DNA of 63,046 nucleotides from Candidatus Bathyarchaeota archaeon B24 (GTDB lineage Archaea; Thermoproteota; CALKCG01; B24), in NCBI GenBank assembly GCA_001593865.1, contig LUCB01000008.1, positions 1 to 63,046 on the forward strand, in the 5' to 3' direction. The first letter of the stretch is position 1. Each line of letters starts with the position of its first letter. The translations under genes and the position numbers were made by a program. Shown piece after piece: positions 34,083 through 43,260 of the stretch. The notes under the pieces were generated by a model. The model worked only from the letters and a program-made list of their open reading frames with translations, did not search any database and was not told where the DNA came from.

Positions 34083-35126
34083 CTACTGTCTTAAATGTTT
34101 CTTAGCCAGGTTTATGGCGATCTCGGCTATATCTGTACTATACTCGGAAGTTCTCTTAATGCTTTCAAGGATAAGCCTTAAGCTCACGGCGTTTTTTGTA
34201 CTCAACCCGGCTTGGAGAATAGCTTCTGTGACTTCCTTTTCAAGCCTCACCACCTCACCCGCCTTGTTTATAGCCTCGTTAGCCTGTCCGACATCTAGCC
34301 TATGAAGCGCTCTCATAGCGTTCTTAAGGATATCTCTTGATATTTCACTCATTAGCGAGATTTCGCTTAACATCCCGGCTAAGCTTTTAGGAAGCTCGTC
34401 TATTCTAAGCATGGCTTCAGCCATCTTAGTAGCGTGATCTCCTATTCTCTCTATACTCTTAACCACTATTCTATAGCCGAGACAGTCTATGGGTCTGGAG
34501 AGACCTATCTCCTCTATCATAAACCTGTTCTCTACAGCCCTCTTAAGCTGCCTAACGACGAAGAAGTATAACCTATCTACCTCGTCATCTCTCTCGATGA
34601 CCTCTCTAGCTAGGCTCGTGTTTCCACTTAAAAGGGCTGTGATAACATCTTTATGCATGGACAGAGCCATGACGTACATCCTGTTTACAGCATCCTTCAC
34701 CGGAAGCTCGGTATACCCTATCAAGCATCGAGCCAACATACGTTCAGCAGCCTCCTCTAGGACCTCCATACCGATGAGCTTCCGCCTCATGATATTCTTA
34801 AGATGCGTCTTATACCCGGCTGTCCTAGGGTCAAACCTCACTTCTATAGACTCATACCCGGTAAGGTAGCAGGCTATGAACTCTCTGGCTATATCATGAG
34901 GTGTCGAAGCCTTAGAAGCGTCTATAGATATGGTGGATAGCTCCCCCTCTATTTTTACACCCTCCCTGCCAGGGGTGATCAAAAGCGAGCCGTCCGGCTG
35001 AATCTTTACCCGTATGTAGTCTCCTGGCTTCAACTGAACGTCTTTAGCCCAATCTTTAGGTAGTGAAACTATGTAGGTTGAACCCCCGGTTAACTGCACT
35101 TTTCTGAGATAACTTGAACCCTTCAA
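34083..35126 (-). CDS. phoU: PhoU-family phosphate regulator with N-terminal AbrB-type domain
   Basis: 347 residues. An AbrB/SpoVT-like swapped-hairpin domain (~1-50, RKVQLTGGSTYIVSLPKDW) precedes two PhoU three-helix bundles that carry the acidic metal-binding motifs (for example ERDDEVDRLYFF and CLGYRIVVKSIERIGDHA). This two-part form is typical of archaea, where the AbrB part probably binds DNA. It is divergent from pstSCAB across a 108-nt promoter region containing a dyad, so it likely regulates the Pst transporter and itself. Confidence 0.9.
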   Translation of the reverse strand: MKGSSYLRKVQLTGGSTYIVSLPKDWAKDVQLKPGDYIRVKIQPDGSLLITPGREGVKIEGELSTISIDASKASTPHDIAREFIACYLTGYESIEVRFDPRTAGYKTHLKNIMRRKLIGMEVLEEAAERMLARCLIGYTELPVKDAVNRMYVMALSMHKDVITALLSGNTSLAREVIERDDEVDRLYFFVVRQLKRAVENRFMIEEIGLSRPIDCLGYRIVVKSIERIGDHATKMAEAMLRIDELPKSLAGMLSEISLMSEISRDILKNAMRALHRLDVGQANEAINKAGEVVRLEKEVTEAILQAGLSTKNAVSLRLILESIKRTSEYSTDIAEIAINLAKKHLRQ

Positions 35127-35137
35127 GCCCGATCAAA

Positions 35138-35153
35138 ACTTCTACATAGAAGT
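35138..35153. promoter_or_regulatory. Dyad ACTTCTA-CA-TAGAAGT in the phoU/pst promoter
   Basis: A perfect 7-bp inverted repeat with a 2-nt centre lies next to AT-rich TATA sequences (tatataaatatata at 35154-35167) between the divergent phoU and pstS genes. The half TTCTACATA recurs at 38739-38747, downstream of pstB. It is a candidate phosphate-control operator. Confidence 0.45.
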
Positions 35154-35234
35154 ATATAAATATATACTATCAATATAGAATATACCGGAAAACTCTATAT
35201 ATTTTTCATCGTTATACATAGGTGGTGAAAAGGC

Positions 35235-36197
35235 TTGTCCCGAGCAGCCTGGGGTTTAACAACCACTGCGGTATTCCTCGTAGGTTTGCTATTAGGCATC
35301 TACGGTTTAGCTCCGATGCTTCAGCCTAGCCCTGAGGAGCTTATGAGAAAGCTCAGGGTTTTCCCCGAGGACTCAGCTTGGAGGAGTGACAGCCTTAGAA
35401 TTATAGGCTCCACAACAGTTCTACCGATAGGTGAGAGTTGTGCTAAGGAGTTTATGAAGCTCTACAATGTGAGCATAGTGGTCGAGGGTGGTGGAAGCGG
35501 CAGAGGTATAAGCGGTGTCATAGATGGAATATGTGACATAGGTATGGCTTCTAGGCCGCCTAAGCCTGAGGAGCTTGAGCTTGCCGAGGAGAAGGGCGCG
35601 GCTCTTGTGCTTCATAAAATAGCAGCCGACGGAATAGCGGTCATAGTGCATCCAAGCGTCGTCGAGGGGCTTGGAGGAGAGCCGCTTAAGCTCACCGTCG
35701 AGGATGTTTCAAAGATATATTCAGGTGAATATGTAAAGTGGAGCGACTTAGACCCGCGTCTGCCGGATAAGGAGATAATAGTTTTCACCAGGGAGCCTGG
35801 CTCAGGGACCAGGGACACCTTCGAGAAGTTTGTGCTTGAACCGTTTAAACGCGAGCTTAGGTCGGATGTCTCGGTGCAACCAAGCAACCCGGCGATGAGG
35901 GCTAGCGTCGAGAAAACACCGTACTCCATAGGATATGTTGGGCTTGGTTTCGTGACAGGAGATGTTAAAGCGGTTCTCTTAGCTAAGACTGAGGATGGAC
36001 CCTACTATGAGCCTACCGCTGAGAACGTTAAGGCTGGCGTATACCCGATATCCAGGTTCCTCTACATGGTTACGAGGGGATACCCTGAGAGCGGCTCCCT
36101 GGTCGACAGGTTTCTAGACTTCGTAAAAAGCCCTAGGGGTCAGTCGATAGTCGAGGAGTGTGGGTTCGTATCCATATACCCGACGGAGGAGGAGTAG
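35235..36197 (+). CDS. pstS: Phosphate ABC transporter, substrate-binding protein PstS
   Basis: 320 residues: an N-terminal membrane anchor (~9-28), then the two-lobe phosphate-binding fold with IIGSTTVLPIGESC, GGGSGRGI, DIGMASRPP and the phosphate loop FTREPGSGTRDTFEKFV. It sits outside the membrane and delivers phosphate to PstCA. TTG 35235 follows GGTGG by about 10 nt. First gene of the pstSCAB operon; pstC starts 1 nt after its stop. Confidence 0.95.
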   Translation: MSRAAWGLTTTAVFLVGLLLGIYGLAPMLQPSPEELMRKLRVFPEDSAWRSDSLRIIGSTTVLPIGESCAKEFMKLYNVSIVVEGGGSGRGISGVIDGICDIGMASRPPKPEELELAEEKGAALVLHKIAADGIAVIVHPSVVEGLGGEPLKLTVEDVSKIYSGEYVKWSDLDPRLPDKEIIVFTREPGSGTRDTFEKFVLEPFKRELRSDVSVQPSNPAMRASVEKTPYSIGYVGLGFVTGDVKAVLLAKTEDGPYYEPTAENVKAGVYPISRFLYMVTRGYPESGSLVDRFLDFVKSPRGQSIVEECGFVSIYPTEEE

Positions 36198-36198
36198 A

Positions 36199-37113
36199 AT
36201 GGAGGAAACCCTGAAATCTTTTGACTTTTTAAAAAGCCTCAGGCGGATGGATTGGGTTAAGCTCATCCTTATGACGATAGCCTCCCTTTCGATAGTTATA
36301 GTCTTACTGATAGCCTTGTTCACAATTAGCGAGAGCATCCCAGCGTTTTCATCTTTAGGGCTGGATCTACTGCTTGGAGACAGGTGGGCTCCATATTATG
36401 GGAGGTATGGAGCTGCCCCGCTGGTCTACGGTTCTCTGATAGTGGTCTTCGGAGCGGTTCTGATAGCTGTCCCCCTAGGAGTCTTATCGGCTATATCCCT
36501 AGCGGAATACATGCCACGTAAGCTTGGGGAAGTTGTGAAACCTATGATCGAGCTTCTGGCAGCCATCCCGTCGATAATCTACGGCTTCCTAGGAATGGTC
36601 TTCATAGCGCCTGCCATTACTAAGCTCTTCGGCATATCCCTTGGTAGAACAGCCTTAACAGGCTCTATAGTTCTCTCCATGATGATCACCCCAACGATCG
36701 TAAGCATCTCAAGCGAAGTAATATCCTCTGTACCTAGAGAGTATAGGATGGCTGCCATAGCCCTCGGAGCGACCAAGTGGCAAGTCATCAGAGGGGTTGT
36801 AATCCCCACAGCCTTGCCCGGCATAGCGGCTTCCATACTCCTAGCCTTCGGGAGAGCTGTGGGTGAAACCGTGGCCGTGCTGATGTCCTGCGGATGCGTA
36901 GCTAAGATACCGTCTCCACCCTGGAACCTCCTAGACCCCGTTCATACTTTGACCGCTGCCATAGCTTTAGACATGGGGGAGGTAGCTATGGGGAGCATGC
37001 ACTACCATGTATTGTTCGGGTTAGGGGTTATCCTGTTCGTCATAACGTTCTCGGTTAACACGGCGGCGTGGCTTCTGATGAGGAGGGCTCCGAGGAGGCT
37101 GATCAAGGTTTGA
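36199..37113 (+). CDS. pstC: Phosphate ABC transporter permease PstC
   Basis: 304 residues with six predicted membrane helices. The permease signature is AALGATKWQVIRGVVIPTALPG with the EAA-type loop. ATG 36199 is used because it follows GGAGGAGG and avoids overlap with pstS; a longer frame exists from 36160. It forms the membrane channel with PstA. Confidence 0.93.
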   Translation: MEETLKSFDFLKSLRRMDWVKLILMTIASLSIVIVLLIALFTISESIPAFSSLGLDLLLGDRWAPYYGRYGAAPLVYGSLIVVFGAVLIAVPLGVLSAISLAEYMPRKLGEVVKPMIELLAAIPSIIYGFLGMVFIAPAITKLFGISLGRTALTGSIVLSMMITPTIVSISSEVISSVPREYRMAAIALGATKWQVIRGVVIPTALPGIAASILLAFGRAVGETVAVLMSCGCVAKIPSPPWNLLDPVHTLTAAIALDMGEVAMGSMHYHVLFGLGVILFVITFSVNTAAWLLMRRAPRRLIKV

Positions 37114-37934
37114 GACGCCTCGACGAGAAGCTCATACCGGTTCTACTGTCTACACCTGTAGCCGTGTTGATCTTATGCCTCTTATGGATCGTGGTGTCGA
37201 TAGGGGGTGAGGGGATCCAAGCGTTGAACTGGAGCCTCCTAACCTCGAGCGTCCTAGAGGGTGGGATATTCGAGTCTATGGTGGGGACGCTTTATATGCT
37301 CGGAGGGGCTGTGGCTTTGGCTACGCCTCTGGGTGTGGCTACCGCTGTTTACCTCGTGGAGTATGCGGCTGAGAGCAGGTTAAACCATCTGATAATTCAG
37401 GCTGTTAACAACCTTGCAGGAGTACCGTCGATAATATTCGGGCTCTTCGGGTATGCGTTCTTCTGCAGATTTCTGGGGCTCGGGGTATCTCTTCTATCAG
37501 GCTGGCTAACCCTGGTGTGTATGATACTTCCAATAATCGTAAGCGGCTCCGTCGAGGCTATAAGCATGGTTCCCACAAGCTTCAGGGAGGCAGCCCTAGC
37601 CCTCGGGGCTCCGAAGTGGAGGGTCGTTAAGGACGTGGTTCTACCAGCCGCCGCCCCAGGATTGGCTACAAGCGTGATCCTAGGTGTCGGAAGGGTTGCA
37701 GGTGAAACCGCTGCCATACTTTTCACGTCCAGTGTATACCTTATGAGGGGGCTCCCATCTACGGTTCTCGAACCCGTTATGACGCTTACGTATCACCTTT
37801 TCGTCCTCCTCGTAGCAACCCCTGGGGGTATGACGGGTAAACCCTTCGCGATGGCTTTACTCCTCCTCGGGCTCGTTGTGTCGCTTAACGTGCTCGCATA
37901 CATCATAAGGGTCTACTATCGTAGGAGGTGGTAG
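37110..37934 (+). CDS. pstA: Phosphate ABC transporter permease PstA
   Basis: A 274-residue permease with six membrane helices and the EAA loop [23 protein letters not shown]. The start is assigned to TTG 37110, whose bases overlap the pstC stop (TTGA), a normal coupling. A longer frame from 37068 would lie inside pstC. Partner of PstC. Confidence 0.93.
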   Translation: MRRLDEKLIPVLLSTPVAVLILCLLWIVVSIGGEGIQALNWSLLTSSVLEGGIFESMVGTLYMLGGAVALATPLGVATAVYLVEYAAESRLNHLIIQAVNNLAGVPSIIFGLFGYAFFCRFLGLGVSLLSGWLTLVCMILPIIVSGSVEAISMVPTSFREAALALGAPKWRVVKDVVLPAAAPGLATSVILGVGRVAGETAAILFTSSVYLMRGLPSTVLEPVMTLTYHLFVLLVATPGGMTGKPFAMALLLLGLVVSLNVLAYIIRVYYRRRW

Positions 37935-37935
37935 G

Positions 37936-38691
37936 GTGGATCCTAAGATAGAGGTTAGGGAGTTGAACGTATGGTATGGGAACCACCATGTCCTGAAAGA
38001 CCTGTCCATTAAAATCCCCGAGAGGAGGGTTTTAGCCATAATAGGCCCTTCGGGATGCGGGAAGTCCACCCTCCTGATGACCCTGAACAGGATGATCGAG
38101 CTTGTAGAAGGTGCTAGGGTTGAAGGTAGGTGCCTGCTGGATGGCGTAGACATTTACAATCCTGGAATACCTCTAACCGAGCTGCGGAGGAGAGTCGGGA
38201 TGGTTTTCCAGAAGCCTAACCCTCTACCCAAGTCGATCTACGAGAACGTCGCCTACGGACCTAAGGTTCACGGGGTTAAAGACAGGAGGAAGCTTGACGA
38301 GATAGTTGAGAACTGCTTAAAAGTCGTAGGCCTCTGGGATGAAGTTAAAGACAGGCTTAACAAGTCGGCTTTCGAGCTTTCAGTCGGTCAGCAGCAGAGA
38401 CTCTGCATAGCTAGGGCTTTAGCCGTTAAACCTGAGGTCCTGCTTATGGATGAACCCTGCTCGGCTTTAGACCCCATGAACACTAGGATAATCGAGAAGC
38501 TTATATGCTCTCTGGGTAGGGAGCTCACCGTAGTCGTGGTCACCCACAACATCCAGCAGGCGGCACGTGTGTCGGATTTCACAGCTTTCATCTACCTCGG
38601 GAGGCTTGTAGAATACGGGCCTACCGACAGGCTTTTTGAAAGCCCGGTTAACAGGCTTACGAGAGACTACATAAGCGGAGAGTTCGGTTGA
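37936..38691 (+). CDS. pstB: Phosphate ABC transporter ATPase PstB
   Basis: 251 residues: Walker [11 protein letters not shown]-loop [13 protein letters not shown] signature LSVGQQQRL (Val in place of the usual Gly), Walker [13 protein letters not shown] and the switch His in VVTHNIQQA. It energises phosphate import through PstCA. Last gene of the operon. The 290 nt after it carry a TTCTACATA half-site, and then the histone promoter with its inverted repeat. Confidence 0.96.
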   Translation: MDPKIEVRELNVWYGNHHVLKDLSIKIPERRVLAIIGPSGCGKSTLLMTLNRMIELVEGARVEGRCLLDGVDIYNPGIPLTELRRRVGMVFQKPNPLPKSIYENVAYGPKVHGVKDRRKLDEIVENCLKVVGLWDEVKDRLNKSAFELSVGQQQRLCIARALAVKPEVLLMDEPCSALDPMNTRIIEKLICSLGRELTVVVVTHNIQQAARVSDFTAFIYLGRLVEYGPTDRLFESPVNRLTRDYISGEFG

Positions 38692-38905
38692 AGAAGTGCA
38701 TAAAGGCTTAACCCCCGCTTTGGAAATAATTATTTCGTTTCTACATAATCGGTAGGAGGAGGCTTGTTCGAGAACCATGGCGGCGATCTCTACCGTAAAC
38801 ACCTGAAATTATTGGAGATGCGGCTATGTTCATCAAAGCAGGTTTCGAGTATTCGACAGGCCTCGACGGGGGATGCTTTTTAGGAATCGGAAGTAACTAG
38901 TTGAG

Positions 38906-38953
38906 TTTAACCTTTTTGGGAAATTTTAGAGCTTTAAAGCCAAAAAGGTTAAA
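38906..38953. promoter_or_regulatory. Perfect 14-bp inverted repeat overlapping the histone promoter
   Basis: TTTAACCTTTTTGG (38906-38919) and CCAAAAAGGTTAAA (38940-38953) are exact reverse complements separated by 20 nt. The arm centres are 34 bp apart, about three helical turns. The right arm runs directly into the TATA-like AAATATATC (38951-38959) of the histone gene, so a dimer bound to both arms could control it. Confidence 0.6.
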
Positions 38954-39021
38954 TATATCGGTTTCTTTTTGAGAAAGAGGGGTGATTTGAGACGGCTAAC
39001 TCTGAGCTTCAGCTGGCTCCT

Positions 39022-39213
39022 ATGCATCGTTTGTTGAAGAAGGCCGGTGCCGAGAGGGTTAGCGAGACAGCGGCTGAGGAGCTTAGGAGGACCTTGGAGG
39101 AGGTCGCCCTTAAGGTCGGTAGGGAGGCCTGCATACTTGCGGCTCATGCAGGCCGTAAAACCGTCAGGGCTGAGGATGTTAGGTTGGCGGCTAGGAGGAT
39201 GATTAGAGAGTAG
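39022..39213 (+). CDS. Archaeal histone (HMf-like), start uncertain
   Basis: The histone fold is clear: HRLLKKAGAERVSETAAEEL, then a long helix, then RKTVRAEDVRLAARRM. Homologues begin a few residues earlier with ELPLAPxxR. Here the in-frame codons before 39022 encode TANSELQLAP, so the gene surely starts upstream of this ATG. That frame has no ATG/GTG/TTG after its stop at 38983. However, GTG 38982 sits right behind GAAAGAGG and about 27 nt from the TATA-like box. It would be in frame if the TTT at 38986-38988 had one T fewer. This points to an indel or an unusual start codon. The protein wraps DNA as a dimer or multimer. Confidence 0.88.
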   Translation: MHRLLKKAGAERVSETAAEELRRTLEEVALKVGREACILAAHAGRKTVRAEDVRLAARRMIRE

Positions 39214-39357
39214 GTCGAGGGTTTTCAGCCGAGATCCTCCGCTCTCCTAAATTTTTACAGCTTTTCCCGGCTTAAGCGAGAGTAAAGTTTTTGAGACACC
39301 TCATCTATCTGAGATCTTCGCTAGGCTGACAAGCTGTTTTCCAGAGGTGATGAATCT

Positions 39358-40989
39358 ATGAGTAAGGTTGCAGGTACACCTGTGCTTATCCTCAAGGAGG
39401 GTACTACTAGGCAGAGGGGTAGGGAGGCTCAGAGGCAGAACATAGCGGTGGCTAGGATAATCGCCGAGGTCGTTAAGACTACGCTGGGGCCTAGGGGTAT
39501 GGATAAGATGCTTGTGGATACTATAGGGGACATCACCATAACGAACGACGGGGCGAAGATCCTCGACGAGATCGATATTCAGCATCCGGCGGGTAAGGTC
39601 TTGGTGAACGTCGCCAAGACCCAGGATAAGGAGGTCGGCGACGGCACGACGTCTGTGGTCGTCTTAGCCGGGGCGCTGCTCAAGAAGGCTGAGGAGCTGA
39701 TGAGCAAGAATATCCATCCGACGACGATAGCGACAGGTTATAGGAAGGCTTTGGATAAGGCCATAGAGGTGTTGGATAAGATAGCGGTGCCGGTCGACTT
39801 GGAGGATGAGGCTACTCTCCGGGACGTAGCGTCGACGTCTATGCGTAGCAAAGCCGTGAAGTTCTTCAGAGACTACCTATCCGACCTGGCCGTCAGGGCG
39901 GTTAAGAGCATAGTCGAGGAGCGGGATGGGAAGCTCGTGGCCGATGTCGACAACATCCAGGTCATCAAGAAGGAGGGTAAGAGCATAGGGGAGACCCAGC
40001 TTATAAACGGGGTTATCATCGACAAGGAGGTCGTACACCCAGGCATGCCTAGGAGGATCAAAGACGCTAAGATAGCCCTATTGGACTGCCCGTTGGAGAT
40101 AGAGAAGACCGAGATAAGCGCTGAGATCAACATACGCGACCCTGAGCAGATGAAGGCTTTCATGGAAGAAGAGACCCGTATGCTACGTGATATGGTCGAC
40201 AAGGTTAAGAAAGCCGGGGCTAACGTCGTCTTCTGCCAGAAGGGTATAGACGACACCGCCCAGTTCTTCCTAGCCAAGGCAGGTATACTGGCTGTCAGGA
40301 GGGTTAAGAAGTCCGATATGGAGAAGCTGAGCAGGGCTACCGGGGCTAGGATAGTCACGAACCTCGAAGACCTGAGGGCTGAGGACCTAGGCCATGCCGA
40401 GCTAGTCGAGGAGAGGAAGATAGGTGAGGATAGGATGGTGTTCGTCGAGGGCTGTAAGAACCCGAGGAGCGTCGCCGTACTCATAAGGGGAGGTTTGGAG
40501 AGGGTCGTCGACGAAGCCGAGAGGAGCCTCCACGACGCGTTATGCGTCGTAGCGGATATAGTTAAGGAGCCCAAGATCGTGTATGGCGGCGGGGCTACGG
40601 AGATAGAGGTCGCCAGGGAGCTGCGTAGGTATGCGTCTCAGGTCGGCGGTAGGGAGCAGATGGCTATAGAGGCTTTCGCTGAGGCTTTGGAGGTTATACC
40701 TCAGACGCTGGCTGAGAACGGTGGACACGACCCGATAGACGTGCTCGTCGCCTTGAGGGCGGCCCACGAGAAGCCTGACGGCGTATCATACGGTGTGAAC
40801 GTCTTCACGGGTAAGGTCGAGGACATGGCTAAGCTGAGGGTCGTAGAGCCCTACCTGGTTAAGAAGCACTGCATATCCTCGGCCGTCGAGGCTGCTATAA
40901 CGATACTGAGGATCGACGACGTCGTCGTGGCGGCTAAGCCTCCGCCTTCGAAGAAGGAAGAAGAGAAGGGCTATGGTGAGGAGTACTAA
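39358..40989 (+). CDS. Thermosome (group II chaperonin) subunit
   Basis: 543 residues with the full set of CCT-type motifs: [22 protein letters not shown], the ATPase motif [15 protein letters not shown], and a lysine/glutamate-rich tail ending GYGEEY. It assembles into a two-ring ATP-driven folding cage in the cytoplasm. It follows the histone gene but has its own upstream region (39214-39357). Only one subunit gene is seen in this window. Confidence 0.97.
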   Translation: MSKVAGTPVLILKEGTTRQRGREAQRQNIAVARIIAEVVKTTLGPRGMDKMLVDTIGDITITNDGAKILDEIDIQHPAGKVLVNVAKTQDKEVGDGTTSVVVLAGALLKKAEELMSKNIHPTTIATGYRKALDKAIEVLDKIAVPVDLEDEATLRDVASTSMRSKAVKFFRDYLSDLAVRAVKSIVEERDGKLVADVDNIQVIKKEGKSIGETQLINGVIIDKEVVHPGMPRRIKDAKIALLDCPLEIEKTEISAEINIRDPEQMKAFMEEETRMLRDMVDKVKKAGANVVFCQKGIDDTAQFFLAKAGILAVRRVKKSDMEKLSRATGARIVTNLEDLRAEDLGHAELVEERKIGEDRMVFVEGCKNPRSVAVLIRGGLERVVDEAERSLHDALCVVADIVKEPKIVYGGGATEIEVARELRRYASQVGGREQMAIEAFAEALEVIPQTLAENGGHDPIDVLVALRAAHEKPDGVSYGVNVFTGKVEDMAKLRVVEPYLVKKHCISSAVEAAITILRIDDVVVAAKPPPSKKEEEKGYGEEY

Positions 40990-40998
40990 ATCCTAAAA

Positions 40999-41007
40999 TT
41001 TTTTAAA
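40999..41007 (+). promoter_or_regulatory. TATA box of tRNA-Glu
   Basis: TTTTTTAAA is centred about 31 nt before the first base of the tRNA. It directly follows the thermosome stop, and its T-run could also serve as that gene's terminator. Confidence 0.45.
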
Positions 41008-41034
41008 CATCTTTACCCAGCTATCTCCTAAGGT

Positions 41035-41109
41035 GCTCCGGTGGTGTAGCCCGGTCAAGCATAGGAGGCTCTCACCCTCCCGACGCGGGTTCGAATCCCG
41101 CCCGGAGCA
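41035..41109 (+). tRNA. tRNA-Glu (anticodon CTC)
   Basis: The cloverleaf folds by eye: acceptor GCTCCGG/CCGGAGC, anticodon stem GGAGG/CCTCC with loop CTCTCAC (anticodon CTC, reads GAG), and T-arm GCGGG-TTCGAAT-CCCGC. The discriminator base is A. CCA is not encoded and there is no intron. Confidence 0.93.
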
Positions 41110-41188
41110 TTTCAGACCCCGCCCGCATCACCTGACCTGTTTGAATTACCTTAACCAGTATTTCTATGCGTGTGTAAGGATGTTTAGC

Positions 41189-41235
41189 TTCTCCCCCCTC
41201 TAGGAGAAATGCATGATAGATTACCTGAGGTAATA
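41189..41235. repeat. Intergenic element with palindrome ATTACCTGAGGTAAT, copy 1
   Basis: Consists of CTCCCCCCTCTAGG, a short spacer, then CATGATAGATTACCTGAGG and TAATA. It contains the palindrome ATTACC-TGA-GGTAAT (41220-41234). A second copy lies at 62619-62663 with the same two blocks in the same order. It lies in the non-coding gap between tRNA-Glu and the lactate permease. Confidence 0.55.
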
Positions 41236-41309
41236 TCTAGTAGGCGTACAGGGTCGGCTACATATACTAGGAACCCTCACCTATGTAGCCTGGCAGGAAG
41301 CCACGGGGT

Positions 41310-42869
41310 CTAGGCTAGGGCTATCTGCAGGTAGGCGATCAGGCCTAGGGAGGCTGTTAGAACTAGGCTGTAGGGGAGTAGTCTACGCATGATCTCGCCT
41401 TCCCTACCCACCAGCTTGACGGCGGATACACCTATAGATATGCTCTGTAGACAAACGATTTTACCGAACACCCCTCCCGTACAGTTTAGGCTCACTATCA
41501 CGTAGGGCGGTAGACCTAGGAGTTCTGCAGATACTCTCTGGAGGTTTCCGAAGAGGGCGTTAGACCCTGTTTCAGACCCGCTTACGAAGGTGCCGAGCCA
41601 GCCGATGAAGCCTGAGAGCATCGGGAAAAACCTTCCGGTCGTCGAAAGAACGTAGCCTAGCGTGAACGATAGCCCTGCATAGTTCATGAGGAAAGCCAAA
41701 CCCACTACTTGGAGGATCGTGAGCACCGCGTACCTCATCTGAGACCACGTGGCTAGGTAGATCCTGGCAACCCTCCCAGGTTTTAAACGATAGATGGATG
41801 CCACCGTCAGGGCCGATAGTAGAGCCAGGGTGCCGTGGGCCAGCAGCTGCCACTCGTAGACGGCTTGGTAGGGTCTACCGTAGAGTGATATGTAAACCTC
41901 CCCGTCTAACCCGTTTATAGGCATTCTAACCGATATGAGCTTGTAGCCTCCTGTCAGGCCGAAAACAGCCATAAAGGCTACGGCTAGGAGCCAGGGTAGC
42001 CACCCCCTTAAAGCCGCCCCCAGGTCCACGGCCGTTTTCGGCTTCATCCCCCTCGCTCTCATATATGCTATGGTAAGCGGTATCGAAGCCATCGGGGACA
42101 CCACACCGGCTAGGTGAGGGTCTACGTGGACCGACGTGACGTATATGAACAGGCCCATGGATAACCCGGCTACAGTGGCTACGTCGAAGAACCTTCTAAG
42201 ACCTTTAAACCCAGATATCATGTGGATTATCGATAAGCTTATCACGACGGAGAACACGGCCAGCTGAAGGGAGAGGGGAATACATATACCCTTCAAACCG
42301 AGCCCGGACACGACCCTCAAGGTCTCCACAGGTACGCCTAGGCTTGCGAACGGAACGGGGATGGTGTTAGCGATCAGCGATACGGCCACGGCCTGGAGCG
42401 GGGTTAAACCCAGATGGGTGAGGAGGGCTGAGGAGATGGCTATCGGGAAGCCGTATCCGTCTATGCCTTCGATAAGTCCTCCGAATAGGAAAGCGGTGAA
42501 CAGGGCTACCAATGCCTTGTCGCCTGGTAGGTTATCCTCCACCCAGCTTCTGAAGGCCTCTATACTACCGGTCTCCTTCGAGACGTTGTAGAGGAACATG
42601 GCGTTCACGACTATCCAGGCTATGGGCCAGAGACCGAAGACCGCTCCGTAGAGGTAGCTTAGCACGACCACCTCCGGCGGCGCCTGATATATGAGCAGGG
42701 CCACGGCGAAGGCTACGATAGAGGCCAACGCCGCCGACCGATGGCTCGTAAGTCTGAGGACGCACAGGGAAACTATGAGAGCCGATATAGGTGCGGCCGC
42801 GGCTAACACTGAAAACGTTAGAAAGCCGAAGGGGTCTATGGGTTGAAGCCACATCACCATAGCTAGCAT
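41310..42869 (-). CDS. L-lactate permease family transporter (LldP-like)
   Basis: 519 residues with 12 or more membrane helices. Family signatures are FGGLIEGIDGYGFPIAISSA, ANTIPVPFASLGVP and, late in the protein, SGFIGWLGTFVSGSETGSNALFGNLQ. LldP homologues import lactate or glycolate with protons; the substrate here is inferred. It is a single gene with no lactate-oxidising partner next to it. Confidence 0.88.
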   Translation of the reverse strand: MLAMVMWLQPIDPFGFLTFSVLAAAAPISALIVSLCVLRLTSHRSAALASIVAFAVALLIYQAPPEVVVLSYLYGAVFGLWPIAWIVVNAMFLYNVSKETGSIEAFRSWVEDNLPGDKALVALFTAFLFGGLIEGIDGYGFPIAISSALLTHLGLTPLQAVAVSLIANTIPVPFASLGVPVETLRVVSGLGLKGICIPLSLQLAVFSVVISLSIIHMISGFKGLRRFFDVATVAGLSMGLFIYVTSVHVDPHLAGVVSPMASIPLTIAYMRARGMKPKTAVDLGAALRGWLPWLLAVAFMAVFGLTGGYKLISVRMPINGLDGEVYISLYGRPYQAVYEWQLLAHGTLALLSALTVASIYRLKPGRVARIYLATWSQMRYAVLTILQVVGLAFLMNYAGLSFTLGYVLSTTGRFFPMLSGFIGWLGTFVSGSETGSNALFGNLQRVSAELLGLPPYVIVSLNCTGGVFGKIVCLQSISIGVSAVKLVGREGEIMRRLLPYSLVLTASLGLIAYLQIALA

Positions 42870-43066
42870 AGGCCAACCTATATATGGCTATCCTCCACGA
42901 CTCTTCGTCGCCGCATCGACCTATGACACCGGGGTCGGTGTAACTACTTACACTTGTAAAGTTGTGGGTGTTTACAACTAAGTTTATCTTAGCAGGTCTA
43001 AGTAGCCTTAGAACCTCAGATTCTCTATTCGAAGAAATTTTTTGTTTATAAATGGACGAACAGAAT

Positions 43067-43082
43067 TGTACGTTAACGTACA
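43067..43082. promoter_or_regulatory. 16-bp perfect palindrome TGTACGTTAACGTACA
   Basis: A perfect palindrome lies in the 343-nt gap between the lactate-permease start and the GNAT gene, 20 nt after TTTATAAAT (43045-43053). It could be an operator for a plus-strand transcript or for the permease. Apart from this and the fragment that follows, I see no gene in 42870-43212. Confidence 0.35.
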
Positions 43083-43113
43083 TAAGGAGCTTAGCTGAAG
43101 CCGACTTTAGAGG

Positions 43114-43260
43114 ATGATGCTCTCGACGAAAGCCATGTATGTGGATTTTTATCCAAGTGGTTATTTCATCAACTGCGGAGTTATGCCAAGCAAAGCAACT
43201 CATGCATCGGTTTTAGCGAAGTCTTTTCATGAGATACGGCTCGGCTTTAGATCTTACTGA
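43114..43260 (+). pseudogene. Possible fragment of a pyridine-nucleotide disulphide oxidoreductase
   Basis: A 48-codon frame contains FINCGVMPSKATHASVLA, which resembles the redox-active segment CxNxGCxPSK...A of dihydrolipoamide dehydrogenase and mercuric reductase. Both cysteines are replaced (Phe and Val). No FAD-binding GxGxxG precedes it and nothing recognisable follows. It overlaps the 3' end of the GNAT gene. If real it is a decayed relic; the resemblance could be chance. Confidence 0.25.

Noticed and set aside
38764-38883. 39-residue ORF with a GGAGGAGG site after pstB
   Set aside because: Good ribosome-binding site but no recognisable protein features; it could be chance, so it is not listed as a gene.
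42565-43203. 212-codon minus-strand frame
   Set aside because: Half of it lies antiphase inside the lactate-permease gene, and the remainder is low-quality sequence without domain features.
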